DNA of 7,585 bases from an uncultured Acetobacteraceae bacterium (GTDB lineage: Bacteria; Pseudomonadota; Alphaproteobacteria; Acetobacterales; Acetobacteraceae). Each line of letters opens with the position of its first letter. The first letter of the stretch is position 1. This document shows, one piece after another, positions 1 to 6,199 of this stretch. The position numbers were made by a program, and so were the translations under genes. Location: positions 1 to 7,585 of the forward strand of contig CALNAL010000018.1 in assembly GCA_937874445.1 (NCBI GenBank), read 5' to 3'. A model generated the notes under the pieces. That model was not told where the DNA came from. It did not search any database and saw only the letters and a program-made list of their open reading frames with translations.

Positions 1-320
1 CGCAGGGCGATGGCGGTGGGGGCGAACAGCGCCGCCAGCTCCGCCAGGGTGAGCAGGGTCTCGCCCGCGGTTCCCCGCCCCACGGTTCCCCGGAGAGTCA
101 GTTGTCGCAGCTCCGCCAGGCTCCGCGCCGCCACCGCGCCGGCGCCCGAGGTGGTGCGCTCCAGGGTCGGGTCGTGGATCACCACGATCTCGCCGTCGGC
201 GGTGGGATGGATGTCGAACTCCACCTGGTCCACGGCCAGCCCGGCGGTGGCGCGGAAGGCGGTGGGGCTGTTCTCCGGCCATTGGCCGGCGCCCCCGCGA
301 TGGGCGGCGATGAGGGTCAT
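1..320 (-). CDS. Glycerophosphodiester phosphodiesterase, GDPD family (3' end cut by window edge)
   Basis: Enzymes of this family hydrolyse glycerophosphodiesters, such as glycerophosphocholine, to sn-glycerol 3-phosphate and the free alcohol, using a metal-bound active site. The visible 106 residues hold the N-terminal part of the TIM barrel. The family signature HR...ExD...H is complete: His7-Arg8 (AHRGGAG), followed by PENS at 15-18, Glu34-Phe-Asp36, and His49 in VVIHDPTLERTT. No signal peptide is visible, so the enzyme is probably cytoplasmic, like UgpQ. The start ATG overlaps the stop of the upstream permease gene as ATGA, with no clear Shine-Dalgarno, so translation is probably coupled to the permease. 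It is the sixth visible gene of the operon, which may continue off the left edge. The family call is firm; the substrate is not shown. Confidence 0.93.
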   Translation of the reverse strand, partial: MTLIAAHRGGAGQWPENSPTAFRATAGLAVDQVEFDIHPTADGEIVVIHDPTLERTTSGAGAVAARSLAELRQLTLRGTVGRGTAGETLLTLAELAALFAPTAIAL

Positions 321-1258
321 GAGAGCGTCGGGTCCAGACGGTCGCGCAGCCAGTCGCCGAGCAGGCTGACGCAGAGGGTGGTGAGAACGATGGTCACGCT
401 CGGCGCCAGCAGGATCCAGGGCGCGCGCGTGATGTACTCGCGCCCGAAGCCCACCATGTTGCCGAGCGAGGTCATCGGCGGCTGCACCCCCAGCCCGAGG
501 AAGGACAGCCCCGATTCCAGCAGCACGATCTCGGGGAAGGAGAGCGTGGCCGAGACGATCAGCGTGGAGGCGATGTTGGGCAGCACGTGGCCGAGATAGA
601 TGCGCAGCGGTCGCGCCCCGATCTGGCGCACCGCCGCCGCATAGCCCTGGGCGTTGGCCGCGATCGCCAGACCGCGCGCGATGCGGGCGTAGCGCTCCCA
701 GCCGTAGAGGCCCATCAGCGCCACCAGCAGCGGCAGCGAATTGCCGAAGAAGGCCAGCACCGCCAGCGCCACGATCAGGAACGGCATCGAGGCCTGGAAG
801 TCGATCAGCACCAGCACCGCCTGCTCGACGAGGCCGCGGAAATGCGCGGCGATGAAGCCCATCGTGGTGCCGAAGGTGGCGGCGATGGCGGTGGCCCCGA
901 AGGCGATCAGCACCGAGACGCGCACGGATTCGATCAGGCGCGAGAGCACGTCGCGCCCCAGCTCGTCGGTGCCCAGCAGATGGCGCAGGCTGCCGCCGAA
1001 CCCCACCGGCGGCTGCAACCGCGCGCGCAGGTCGATGGCCGTGATGGAATACGGACGCAGGGAGTCGGCGGCGAGCGCCACCGCCAGCATCGCGGCGAGC
1101 CAGACCAGCGCGCATATCACCGCAACGGGCATGCCCCGCCGCCGCTGCCGCGCCGCCACCACCACCGCGCCCTCGATCCCCGCGCCATTGATCCCTGCGC
1201 CGTCGATTTGGCCCGCGCTGTCGATTTGAGTCGCGCCGTCGATTTGAGTCGCCGACAT
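317..1258 (-). CDS. ABC transporter permease, DppC/OppC-like (BPD_transp_1)
   Basis: This is the second inner-membrane subunit of a peptide-class ABC importer, 313 residues long, which is typical for DppC/OppC proteins. A first membrane helix spans about residues 43-64. It is followed by the DppC-type motif LGTDELGRDVLSR at 95-107, which opens the conserved permease domain. Several more hydrophobic segments follow. The cytoplasmic EAA loop that docks on the ATPase lies at about 206-228 (AAAVRQIGA ... HVLPN), and the typical ending SFLGLGVQPP...LGDWLRDRLDP is present. The start at 1258 is chosen because it sits one base after the preceding permease stop (TGAGATG), with GGGAG about 12 bases upstream; an in-frame ATG at 1321 would overlap the previous gene by 62 bases. 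The first 31 residues are unusual: a degenerate repeat of TQIDGA-like units. The stop overlaps the GDPD start. Confidence 0.93.
   Translation of the reverse strand: MSATQIDGATQIDSAGQIDGAGINGAGIEGAVVVAARQRRRGMPVAVICALVWLAAMLAVALAADSLRPYSITAIDLRARLQPPVGFGGSLRHLLGTDELGRDVLSRLIESVRVSVLIAFGATAIAATFGTTMGFIAAHFRGLVEQAVLVLIDFQASMPFLIVALAVLAFFGNSLPLLVALMGLYGWERYARIARGLAIAANAQGYAAAVRQIGARPLRIYLGHVLPNIASTLIVSATLSFPEIVLLESGLSFLGLGVQPPMTSLGNMVGFGREYITRAPWILLAPSVTIVLTTLCVSLLGDWLRDRLDPTLS
1173..1256 (-). repeat. Degenerate in-frame 15/18-base tandem repeat in the DppC-like N terminus
   Basis: Three adjacent 18-base units (1203-1220, 1221-1238, 1239-1256, plus-strand core TCGATTTG) are preceded by two 15-base units (1173-1187, 1188-1202, core TCGATCCC or TTGATCCC). 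All unit lengths are multiples of three. On the coding strand they encode, in order, TQIDGA, TQIDSA, GQIDGA, GINGA and GIEGA in the cytoplasmic N-terminal tail of the permease. The two 18-base units nearest the start codon are almost identical, as expected of recent slippage or duplication, while the farther ones have diverged. Confidence 0.85.
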
Positions 1259-1259
1259 C

Positions 1260-2186
1260 TCAGCGCGCTCCCGCCGCCCGCATGCGCGGGTCGAGCATTC
1301 CATAGACGAGATCGACGGCAAGGTTGGCCGTCACCATGGTGGCCGCCACCAGCAGCAGGATCACCTGCACCACCGCGAGGTCACGGTTGGCCACCGCCAC
1401 CACCAGCAGCCGCCCCACGCCGGGCCAGGAAAACACGCTCTCCACCACCACCGCGCCGGCGATCAGGCTGCCCACCATGAAGCCCATCACCGTCACCGTC
1501 GGGATCGCGGCATTGGGCAGGGCATGGGAGGTCACCACCGCGCGCCACGGCACGCCCTTGGCCGAGGCGGTGCGGATGTAGGGCTGGCCCAGCACCTCCA
1601 GCATGGCCGAGCGGGTGAAGCGCGCCAGGATGCCCGCCCCGCCCAGCCCCAGCGTGACCACCGGCAGGATCGTCGCCTGCCAGCTGTCCTGCCCGCCCGA
1701 GGGCAGCCAGCCCAGCTGCACCGCGAAGACCAGCACCAGCACCAGCCCGAGCACGAAGCTCGGCACCGTGAAACCGGCCACCGCCCCGGCCATCACCGCC
1801 CGGTCGGCCATCGAGTTGCGGTGCAGCGCGGCGTAGATGCCGGCGGGAATGCCGAGCAGGACCTTCATCGTCAGCGCCGGCAGGGTGAGCACCAGGGTGG
1901 CGGGAATGCGCTCCGCCACCACCTGCAGCGCCGGGCGCCCGTCGCGCAGCGACTGGCCGAGGTTGCCGTGCAGGATGGCCGCGAAATAATCGAGGTACTG
2001 CACCCAGATCGGCTGATCGAGGCCCCATTCGTGGCGGAAGGCGGCAATGGCGGCGGGGGGCGCGTCGGGCGAGAGAATGGTCAGCGCCGGGTCGCCCGAA
2101 AGGCGCAGCACCACGAAGGCGAAGGTCACCACCAGCAGGATGGTCAGCACCGCGCGCAGCAGGCGGAAGGAAAGATAGCGGAACAT
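1260..2186 (-). CDS. ABC transporter permease, DppB/OppB-like (BPD_transp_1)
   Basis: This is the first inner-membrane subunit of the peptide-class importer, 308 residues, of normal length for the family. It opens with MFRYLSFRLLRAV and a membrane helix at about 9-27, then RLSGDPA at 28-34, typical of DppB N termini. GNLGQSLRDGRP at 74-85 lies in the periplasmic segment. Later landmarks are VPSFVLG at 141-147, LGWLPSGG at 158-165, and the ATPase-docking EAA region YIRTASAKG at 203-211 followed by HALPNAAIPTVTV. The protein ends in LVYGMLDPRMR, as DppB homologues do. The start at 2186 has GAGGA six bases upstream, overlapping the stop of the DppF-like gene; a longer in-frame reading to 2321 would run through that gene and is rejected. 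It should pair with the DppC-like subunit to form the translocation channel. Confidence 0.95.
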   Translation of the reverse strand: MFRYLSFRLLRAVLTILLVVTFAFVVLRLSGDPALTILSPDAPPAAIAAFRHEWGLDQPIWVQYLDYFAAILHGNLGQSLRDGRPALQVVAERIPATLVLTLPALTMKVLLGIPAGIYAALHRNSMADRAVMAGAVAGFTVPSFVLGLVLVLVFAVQLGWLPSGGQDSWQATILPVVTLGLGGAGILARFTRSAMLEVLGQPYIRTASAKGVPWRAVVTSHALPNAAIPTVTVMGFMVGSLIAGAVVVESVFSWPGVGRLLVVAVANRDLAVVQVILLLVAATMVTANLAVDLVYGMLDPRMRAAGAR

Positions 2187-2193
2187 CACGTCC

Positions 2194-3171
2194 TCAGGCG
2201 ACCAGCCGCCGGGTGGCGGCGAGGTGACAGGCGACCAGCCGGCCGTCCACCAGCGGTCGCAGGGCGGGGGATTCGGCGCGGCACTGGGCGGTGGCCAGCG
2301 GGCAGCGCGGGTGGAAGGCACAGCCGGAGGGACGGTCGGCCGGATTGGGCGGGTCGCCCTTCAGCACGATGCGCTCGATGCGCCGCGGCCCCACGCTCGG
2401 CACCGCCGAGACCAGGGCCCGCGAATAGGGGTGCGCCGGCTCGGCGAAAATCTCGTCGGGGTCGCCCTGCTCGACCACCCGGCCGAGATACATCACCGCC
2501 ACCTCGTGGCTGACCTGGCGCACCACCTTGAGATCATGGCTGATGAAGATCAGCGCGATGCCGCGCTCGGCCTGCAGATCGGCCAGCATGTTGACCACCT
2601 GCGCCTGGATGGAGACGTCGAGCGCGCTGATCGGCTCGTCGCAGACCAGCAGCGAGGGGTTGGTGGCGAGCGCACGCGCCAGCACGGCGCGCTGGCGCTG
2701 CCCGCCCGAAAGCTCGTGGGGATGGCGCCGCCCCAGCTCCGCGGGCAGGCCGACATCGGCGAGCAGGGCGGCCACCCGCGCCTCCCGCTCGGCACGGTTG
2801 CCGATGCCATGCACCACCAGCGGCTCGGCGATCTGGCGCGCGATCGGCAGGCGGCGGTCGAGGGCGCCGAGCGGGTCCTGGAACACCAGCTGCATCCGCG
2901 CCCGCTGGCGCCGCCAGGCGGCGGTGCCGGGCGCGGGCATGGGGGCACCGGCGAAGCGCACGCTCCCCGCGTCGGGCCGCTCCAGCCCCAGCGCCAGACG
3001 GCCGGTGGTGGACTTGCCGCAGCCGGATTCGCCGACGATGCCCAGCGTCCGCCCCGGCGCCACCGAAAGACTCACCCCGTCCACCGCGCGCACCGGGATG
3101 GGCGCGCCGAACAGGCCGCTGCGGCTGCTGTAGGTGCGGCTCACCCCGTCCAGCTCGAGCAGCTTGGTCAT
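2194..3171 (-). CDS. ABC transporter ATP-binding protein, DppF/OppF-like
   Basis: This is one of two ATPases driving the importer, 325 residues, cytoplasmic. ABC motifs are all intact: Walker [10 protein letters not shown] at 47-55, Q-loop Gln98 in FQDP, signature LSGGQRQR at 154-161, Walker B LLVCDEP at 174-180, D-loop SALD at 182-185, and H-loop His212. The C-terminal oligopeptide/dipeptide domain follows, with HPYSRALVSAVP at about 247-258 and four cysteines at 284, 290, 297 and 315 (CX5CX6CX17C). In related peptide-transporter ATPases this region can bind an iron-sulfur cluster. The R-S-G-L-F insertion before the Walker A strand and the LSGGQRQR form fit DppF rather than DppD. The start ATG at 3171 overlaps the preceding stop by four bases (ATGA), and no good Shine-Dalgarno is visible, so translation is probably coupled. 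Confidence 0.95.
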   Translation of the reverse strand: MTKLLELDGVSRTYSSRSGLFGAPIPVRAVDGVSLSVAPGRTLGIVGESGCGKSTTGRLALGLERPDAGSVRFAGAPMPAPGTAAWRRQRARMQLVFQDPLGALDRRLPIARQIAEPLVVHGIGNRAEREARVAALLADVGLPAELGRRHPHELSGGQRQRAVLARALATNPSLLVCDEPISALDVSIQAQVVNMLADLQAERGIALIFISHDLKVVRQVSHEVAVMYLGRVVEQGDPDEIFAEPAHPYSRALVSAVPSVGPRRIERIVLKGDPPNPADRPSGCAFHPRCPLATAQCRAESPALRPLVDGRLVACHLAATRRLVA

Positions 3172-4199
3172 GCGGCGGCGGCGTCCGGCAGCGGCAGGCG
3201 CGCGCAGGCCGCATGATGGTCCTCGCCGACCGCCTCCAGCTCCGGCACGCCGGCGGCACAGGCCGCCGTGGCGAAGCCGCAGCGCGGCGCGAAGGCACAG
3301 CCCGCCGGCAGCCGGCCGGGCTCGGGCACCGATCCGGGGATCGCCACCAGCCGCCGGCGCGGCCCGCTCATGTCGGGCAGGGCCCCGAGCAGGCCGCAGG
3401 TGTAGGGGTGCTGCGGCTCGGCAAACAGCTCCGCCGCCGGGGCCATCTCGACCAGCCGGCCGGCATACATCACGCCCACGCGGGTGCAGAGGTCGGCCAC
3501 CACCCCGAGGTCGTGGCTGATCAGCACCATGGCCATGCCGGCCTCGGCCTGGATCTCGCGCAGCAGGTCGAGGATCTGCGCCTGGATGGTGGCGTCGAGC
3601 GCAGTGGTGGGCTCGTCGGCGATCAGCAGGTCGGGCGCGCCGGCCAGCGCCATGGCGATCATCACCCGCTGGTTCTGCCCGCCCGACATCTCGTGCGGAT
3701 AGGAGGCGAGCCGCCGCGCCGCGTCGGGGATGCCGACACGCTCGAACAGCCGCAGCGCCTCGGCGCGCGCCGCCGCCCCCTCCAGGCCGCGATGCAGCCG
3801 CAGCGCCTCCTCCACCTGCCATCCGAGGCGATGCACCGGGTTCAACGCGGTGGCCGGGTCCTGGAAGATCATGGCGATGCGCCCGCCGCGCACCGCGTCG
3901 AGCCGCGCGGGCGGGGCGCCCAGCAGCTCCTCGCCCTGCAGGCGCACGCTGCCCGAGACCCGCGCGGTGGGCCCGAGCAGGCCGAGGGCCGCCAGCCAGG
4001 TGATGGACTTGCCGCAGCCCGACTCGCCCACCAGCCCCACCGCCTCGCCCGGGGAAACGGCGAAATCGATCCCGCGCAGGGCCGGCACCCCCTCGAAGGA
4101 AACCCGCAGGTCGCGGATTTCCACCAGAGGCCGGTCCGGTCGCGACTCGCCCGCGACCCTCTCGCCCGCGGCCCTCTCGCTGGCGGACATGTCAGGCAT
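3168..4199 (-). CDS. ABC transporter ATP-binding protein, DppD/OppD-like
   Basis: This is the partner ATPase of the importer, 343 residues with the chosen start. Walker A is [10 protein letters not shown] at 58-67, Q-loop Gln113 in FQDP, followed by [13 protein letters not shown], which is typical of DppD. The signature is MSGGQNQR at 171-178, Walker B LLIADEP at 191-197, D-loop TALD at 199-202, and H-loop His229. The C-terminal domain has [12 protein letters not shown] at 264-275 and cysteines 301, 307, 314 and 332, with the same CX5CX6CX17C spacing as its DppF-like partner. The start at 4199 is preferred because AGGAG lies seven bases upstream; alternatives are the ATG at 4214, which overlaps the binding-protein stop as ATGA, and the ATG at 4190. 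The N-terminal tail of about 24 residues contains a short peptide duplication ([10 protein letters not shown]). Confidence 0.95.
   Translation of the reverse strand: MPDMSASERAAGERVAGESRPDRPLVEIRDLRVSFEGVPALRGIDFAVSPGEAVGLVGESGCGKSITWLAALGLLGPTARVSGSVRLQGEELLGAPPARLDAVRGGRIAMIFQDPATALNPVHRLGWQVEEALRLHRGLEGAAARAEALRLFERVGIPDAARRLASYPHEMSGGQNQRVMIAMALAGAPDLLIADEPTTALDATIQAQILDLLREIQAEAGMAMVLISHDLGVVADLCTRVGVMYAGRLVEMAPAAELFAEPQHPYTCGLLGALPDMSGPRRRLVAIPGSVPEPGRLPAGCAFAPRCGFATAACAAGVPELEAVGEDHHAACARLPLPDAAAA
4146..4175 (-). repeat. 15-base tandem duplication in the DppD-like N terminus
   Basis: Positions 4146-4160 and 4161-4175 are two copies of one 15-base unit (plus strand CTCGCCCGCGACCCT and CTCGCCCGCGGCCCT) with a single mismatch, followed by five more matching bases. 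The duplication is in frame and adds one five-residue unit to the tail ahead of the ABC domain, so it leaves the catalytic core intact. Confidence 0.85.
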
Positions 4200-4210
4200 T
4201 TCCGCTCTCC

Positions 4211-5878
4211 TCATGCCTTCCAGTTGTGTGCCCGGAAATCGAGGGCAAAGGAAGGTGCCACTTTCCAGCCGATGTCGCGACGGGTGGCCACGAAGGTCGC
4301 GTTCTGGTGCAGAACGGTATAGGCGGGGTCTTCCCTCTCGCAGATTTCCAGCATCCGCGCGAAGATCTTGTGGCGCAAGGCCCGGTCGGGCGAGGTCTCC
4401 ATCTGCACGGAGAGGCGGTTCATCTCCTCGTTGGTCCACTCGCCGCGCTGCTGCTGCTCGCCGTTGGGGCCGTGCTGGGCGACGATGGAGGAGATCGGGT
4501 CGCTGAAGGGCGCGCTGTTGGACCAGTCGCGGATGCCCCGCTCCGGACCGGTCGCGAAGACCTGCGCCCAGTTCTCCACCGAGGTGATCTGCACGTTGAG
4601 CCCGGCCTGGCGCCACATCTCCACCAGGATCTGCGCGGTGGGCACCTGGTTGATGTAGTAGTTGTTGAGCAGGCGGTAGGTGATGGGGTCGCCCTTGTAG
4701 CCGGCGGCCTTCACCAGCTCGCGGGCGCGGGCGAGGTCGAACTCCGGCACCGTCCAGCCCTTGACGAACATGTCGCCGTAGAATTCCCACTGCAGGCCGG
4801 CGGGCACGCGGGTGCGCCCGGCCCACAGGCTGTCGATGATCGCCTTGCGGTCGATGGCATGGGCCATCGCCAGCCGCACCCGCGGGTCGCGCAGCGGGGC
4901 ATGGTGCTTGTCGAAGGCCGTGATGCGGTGGTTGGGCACCAGCGCGCTCTGCACCACGAAACCGGAATGGCTCTCGATGTCGGTGATCTGGTCGGGGGGG
5001 ATGTCGCAGGCGAACTGGAACTGCCCGGAAAGCAGGCCGTTGATGCGGCTCGCCACCTCCGGCACCTCGACGAAGCGCAGGGTGCGGATCGGCGGCCGGC
5101 CGCCCCAGTAGTCGTCGAAGGCCTCGAAGGTCAGCGATTCGTCGGGCTTGTACTCGACGATGCGATAGGGCCCGGTGCCCACCGGCTTGCGGGCGAAGTC
5201 CAGCCAGTTCTTCGCCTCATGGAAGGCCCGGGCGGAGACGATGTCGGACCCGCGGGCGGAGGCGCGCCCCTCGATGGTCACATCCGGCGTGGCGTTGACG
5301 AAGCGCACCGTGTAGCGGTCCACCGCCTCCACGCGGTCGAGCCCCGGCCACAGGCGGCGGGCGACGGGGGGGATCTCGGGCGGCAGGTCGCGCCCGCCCC
5401 CGGAGGCGACGACGTGGCTGTTGTCGAGCGGCAGGGTCTTGCCGTCCACCACCGGGCGGGTGGTGCCGAACATGCGCTCGGGGCTGAAGGAGGCCACCAC
5501 GTCCTCGGCGGTGAATTCGTCGCCGTTGTGCATGCGCACGCCGTGGCGGAGCGAGAACTCCACCTGTTTGTCGTCGATGCGGCGCCACTCGGTGGCCAGG
5601 CCGGGCACCGGCTCCAGCTTGCTCTGGTAGTTCATGTCGATCAGCCGCTCGGTGTAGAGCGTGGCGAGCCGGGTGCCGACGTTGGACTGCTCGCGCAGGC
5701 AGTCGAGCGTGTTGGAGGTGGAGAGCGTCTGCACCGCGACGGTGACGGTGGGGCGCTGGTCACCGGCGGCAATGGCAAAGCGCGGCAGGACACCGGACGC
5801 GGCGAGGCCGCCGGCCAGGCCAAGGGCGGCCCGCCGCGTCACGTTCGGAGAGGTCGGGTTCGGGGGGCACTGCTTCAT
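4211..5878 (-). CDS. Periplasmic substrate-binding protein, SBP_bac_5 (dipeptide/oligopeptide type), Tat-exported
   Basis: This is the extracytoplasmic receptor that delivers substrate to the DppBCDF-like complex, 555 residues, normal for the family. The N terminus carries a twin-arginine signal: Thr14-Arg15-Arg16-Ala-Ala-Leu, a hydrophobic run, then FAIAAGD, with cleavage likely near residue 38. Family landmarks follow: HNGDEFTAEDVVASF at 117-131, GTGPYRIVEY at 234-243, DDYWGG at 255-260, and DPRVRLAMAHAIDRKAI at 331-347. A stretch of about 45 residues at 138-182, rich in Pro and Gly, separates the first landmark from the next strand. The start at 5878 has AGGAG eight bases upstream; a longer in-frame reading from 5947 lacks the signal at its N terminus and would begin inside the promoter. 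Family members bind peptides, nickel, opines, glutathione, sugars or other solutes, so the ligand is open. Confidence 0.94.
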   Translation of the reverse strand: MKQCPPNPTSPNVTRRAALGLAGGLAASGVLPRFAIAAGDQRPTVTVAVQTLSTSNTLDCLREQSNVGTRLATLYTERLIDMNYQSKLEPVPGLATEWRRIDDKQVEFSLRHGVRMHNGDEFTAEDVVASFSPERMFGTTRPVVDGKTLPLDNSHVVASGGGRDLPPEIPPVARRLWPGLDRVEAVDRYTVRFVNATPDVTIEGRASARGSDIVSARAFHEAKNWLDFARKPVGTGPYRIVEYKPDESLTFEAFDDYWGGRPPIRTLRFVEVPEVASRINGLLSGQFQFACDIPPDQITDIESHSGFVVQSALVPNHRITAFDKHHAPLRDPRVRLAMAHAIDRKAIIDSLWAGRTRVPAGLQWEFYGDMFVKGWTVPEFDLARARELVKAAGYKGDPITYRLLNNYYINQVPTAQILVEMWRQAGLNVQITSVENWAQVFATGPERGIRDWSNSAPFSDPISSIVAQHGPNGEQQQRGEWTNEEMNRLSVQMETSPDRALRHKIFARMLEICEREDPAYTVLHQNATFVATRRDIGWKVAPSFALDFRAHNWKA

Positions 5879-5888
5879 GGGGGGAACT

Positions 5889-5909
5889 CCTGCGCTGGGG
5901 CAGCGCAGG
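5889..5909 (-). promoter_or_regulatory. Leader hairpin overlapping the binding-protein ribosome-binding site
   Basis: CCTGCGCTG (5889-5897) and CAGCGCAGG (5901-5909) form a perfect 9-bp stem with a three-base loop. On the minus-strand transcript the 3' arm ends in AGG, which is the first part of the AGGAG Shine-Dalgarno (5891-5887) of the binding-protein gene, eight bases from its ATG at 5878. Folding would therefore cover part of the ribosome-binding site. With the predicted start at about 5920, the hairpin begins about 12 bases into the mRNA. It could limit translation or protect the 5' end; its function is inferred. Confidence 0.55.
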
Positions 5910-5931
5910 GCTAACGCCGTTTGGTTCCGCC

Positions 5932-5947
5932 GCAATGACAGTGCCAA
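5932..5947 (-). promoter_or_regulatory. Sigma-54 (RpoN) promoter for the dipeptide-type ABC/GDPD operon
   Basis: Read on the minus strand, the sequence is TTGGCAC-TGTCA-TTGC. It matches the sigma-54 consensus YTGGCACG-N4-TTGCW at the -24 block (TTGGCAC), has the exact five-base spacing between TGGCAC and TTGC, and matches the -12 TTGC. Mismatches are T for G after TGGCAC and G for the final A/T. The GG and GC dinucleotides fall at -25/-24 and -13/-12, placing the predicted start at about 5920, an A on the minus strand. This gives a leader of about 42 bases before the binding-protein ATG. Sigma-54 promoters need an activator of the NtrC type; no clear activator site was recognised upstream. 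Confidence 0.68.
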
Positions 5948-5956
5948 GTCACTGTC
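5937..5956. promoter_or_regulatory. Inverted repeat overlapping the sigma-54 -24 element (possible operator)
   Basis: GACAGTG (5937-5943) and CACTGTC (5950-5956) are perfect 7-bp arms around a six-base centre. The repeat lies over the -24 block and the spacer of the predicted promoter, so a protein bound here would block polymerase. A second TGACAG occurs at 5958-5963 in the same orientation as 5936-5941. Whether it is a true operator or partly a by-product of the promoter sequence cannot be told from one locus. Confidence 0.4.
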
Positions 5957-6079
5957 GTGACAGCCGCCGGAGTCGGGACCGCTCCCGCCGCGCGCCCGGA
6001 TTTAAGGTTGCCAATGCCCGGGAAGGATCGATAGGCTGAACCGGTGTCAATGTACGGCCCGGACGGGTATCCGGAAAAG

Positions 6080-6123
6080 CCGCACGAAAGGAGGGCGGAC
6101 GTTCAATTCCGGGGATCGTGCGG
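6080..6123. promoter_or_regulatory. 8-bp inverted repeat with nested stem upstream of the sugar-type binding protein
   Basis: CCGCACGA (6080-6087) and TCGTGCGG (6116-6123) are perfect inverted arms around 28 bases. Inside them CGGA (6096-6099) can pair with TCCG (6108-6111) over an eight-base loop. The element ends 76 bases before the ATG at 6200. It could be two operator half-sites three or four helical turns apart, or an RNA stem in the leader of the plus-strand gene. Nothing in the sequence decides between these. Confidence 0.4.
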
Positions 6124-6199
6124 GTCCTTTCCGGCCCGACCTCTCGGCTCCATGCATCAAGACATGGGGGCCTCAATAAATTATTCCTGTGGAGGAACC

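Larger units (their letters stand above)
5879..6199. other. Divergent intergenic regulatory region
   Basis: These 321 bases separate the two divergent transport loci and hold no convincing gene. They contain a leader hairpin (5889-5909), a sigma-54 promoter (5932-5947) and an overlapping inverted repeat (5937-5956) serving the minus-strand operon. Toward the plus-strand gene there are smaller palindromes, CCGGA-N6-TCCGG at 6059-6074 and CCATG-N8-CATGG at 6150-6167, and an 8-bp inverted repeat with a long interior at 6080-6123. The last 25 bases before 6200 are AT-rich relative to the rest. No convincing sigma-70 promoter was found for the plus-strand gene; TTGCCA at 6008 with ATAGGC 17 bases later is a weak candidate only. 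Confidence 0.8.

Noticed and set aside
317..1480. Plus-strand frames over the permease genes, such as 587-1480 and 1524-2513
   Set aside because: Their translations are His/Arg/Gln/Ala-rich with no hydrophobic or domain pattern, whereas the minus strand encodes two textbook permeases.
2194..4826. Minus-strand frames that extend the two ATPase genes far upstream (to 3822 and 4826)
   Set aside because: The extensions run through neighbouring genes out of frame and read as Arg/Ala/Pro-rich nonsense. Good starts with gene-junction spacing exist at 3171 and 4199.
4226..5914. Long plus-strand open frame of 562 codons opposite the dipeptide-type binding protein
   Set aside because: It is the antisense shadow of a strongly supported gene in GC-rich DNA, where stop codons are rare in complementary frames. 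Its translation is low-complexity, rich in Gly, Ala, His and Val, without a recognisable domain.
6008..6036. TTGCCA / ATAGGC as a sigma-70 promoter for the plus-strand gene
   Set aside because: The spacing is 17 bases but the -10 match is poor, and such partial matches are expected by chance in 321 bases.
6174..6189. AT-rich stretch before 6200 as a sigma-70 -10 box
   Set aside because: A start from it would leave almost no leader before the Shine-Dalgarno at 6191, and no matching -35 element lies 16-18 bases upstream. It more likely keeps the ribosome-binding site unstructured.
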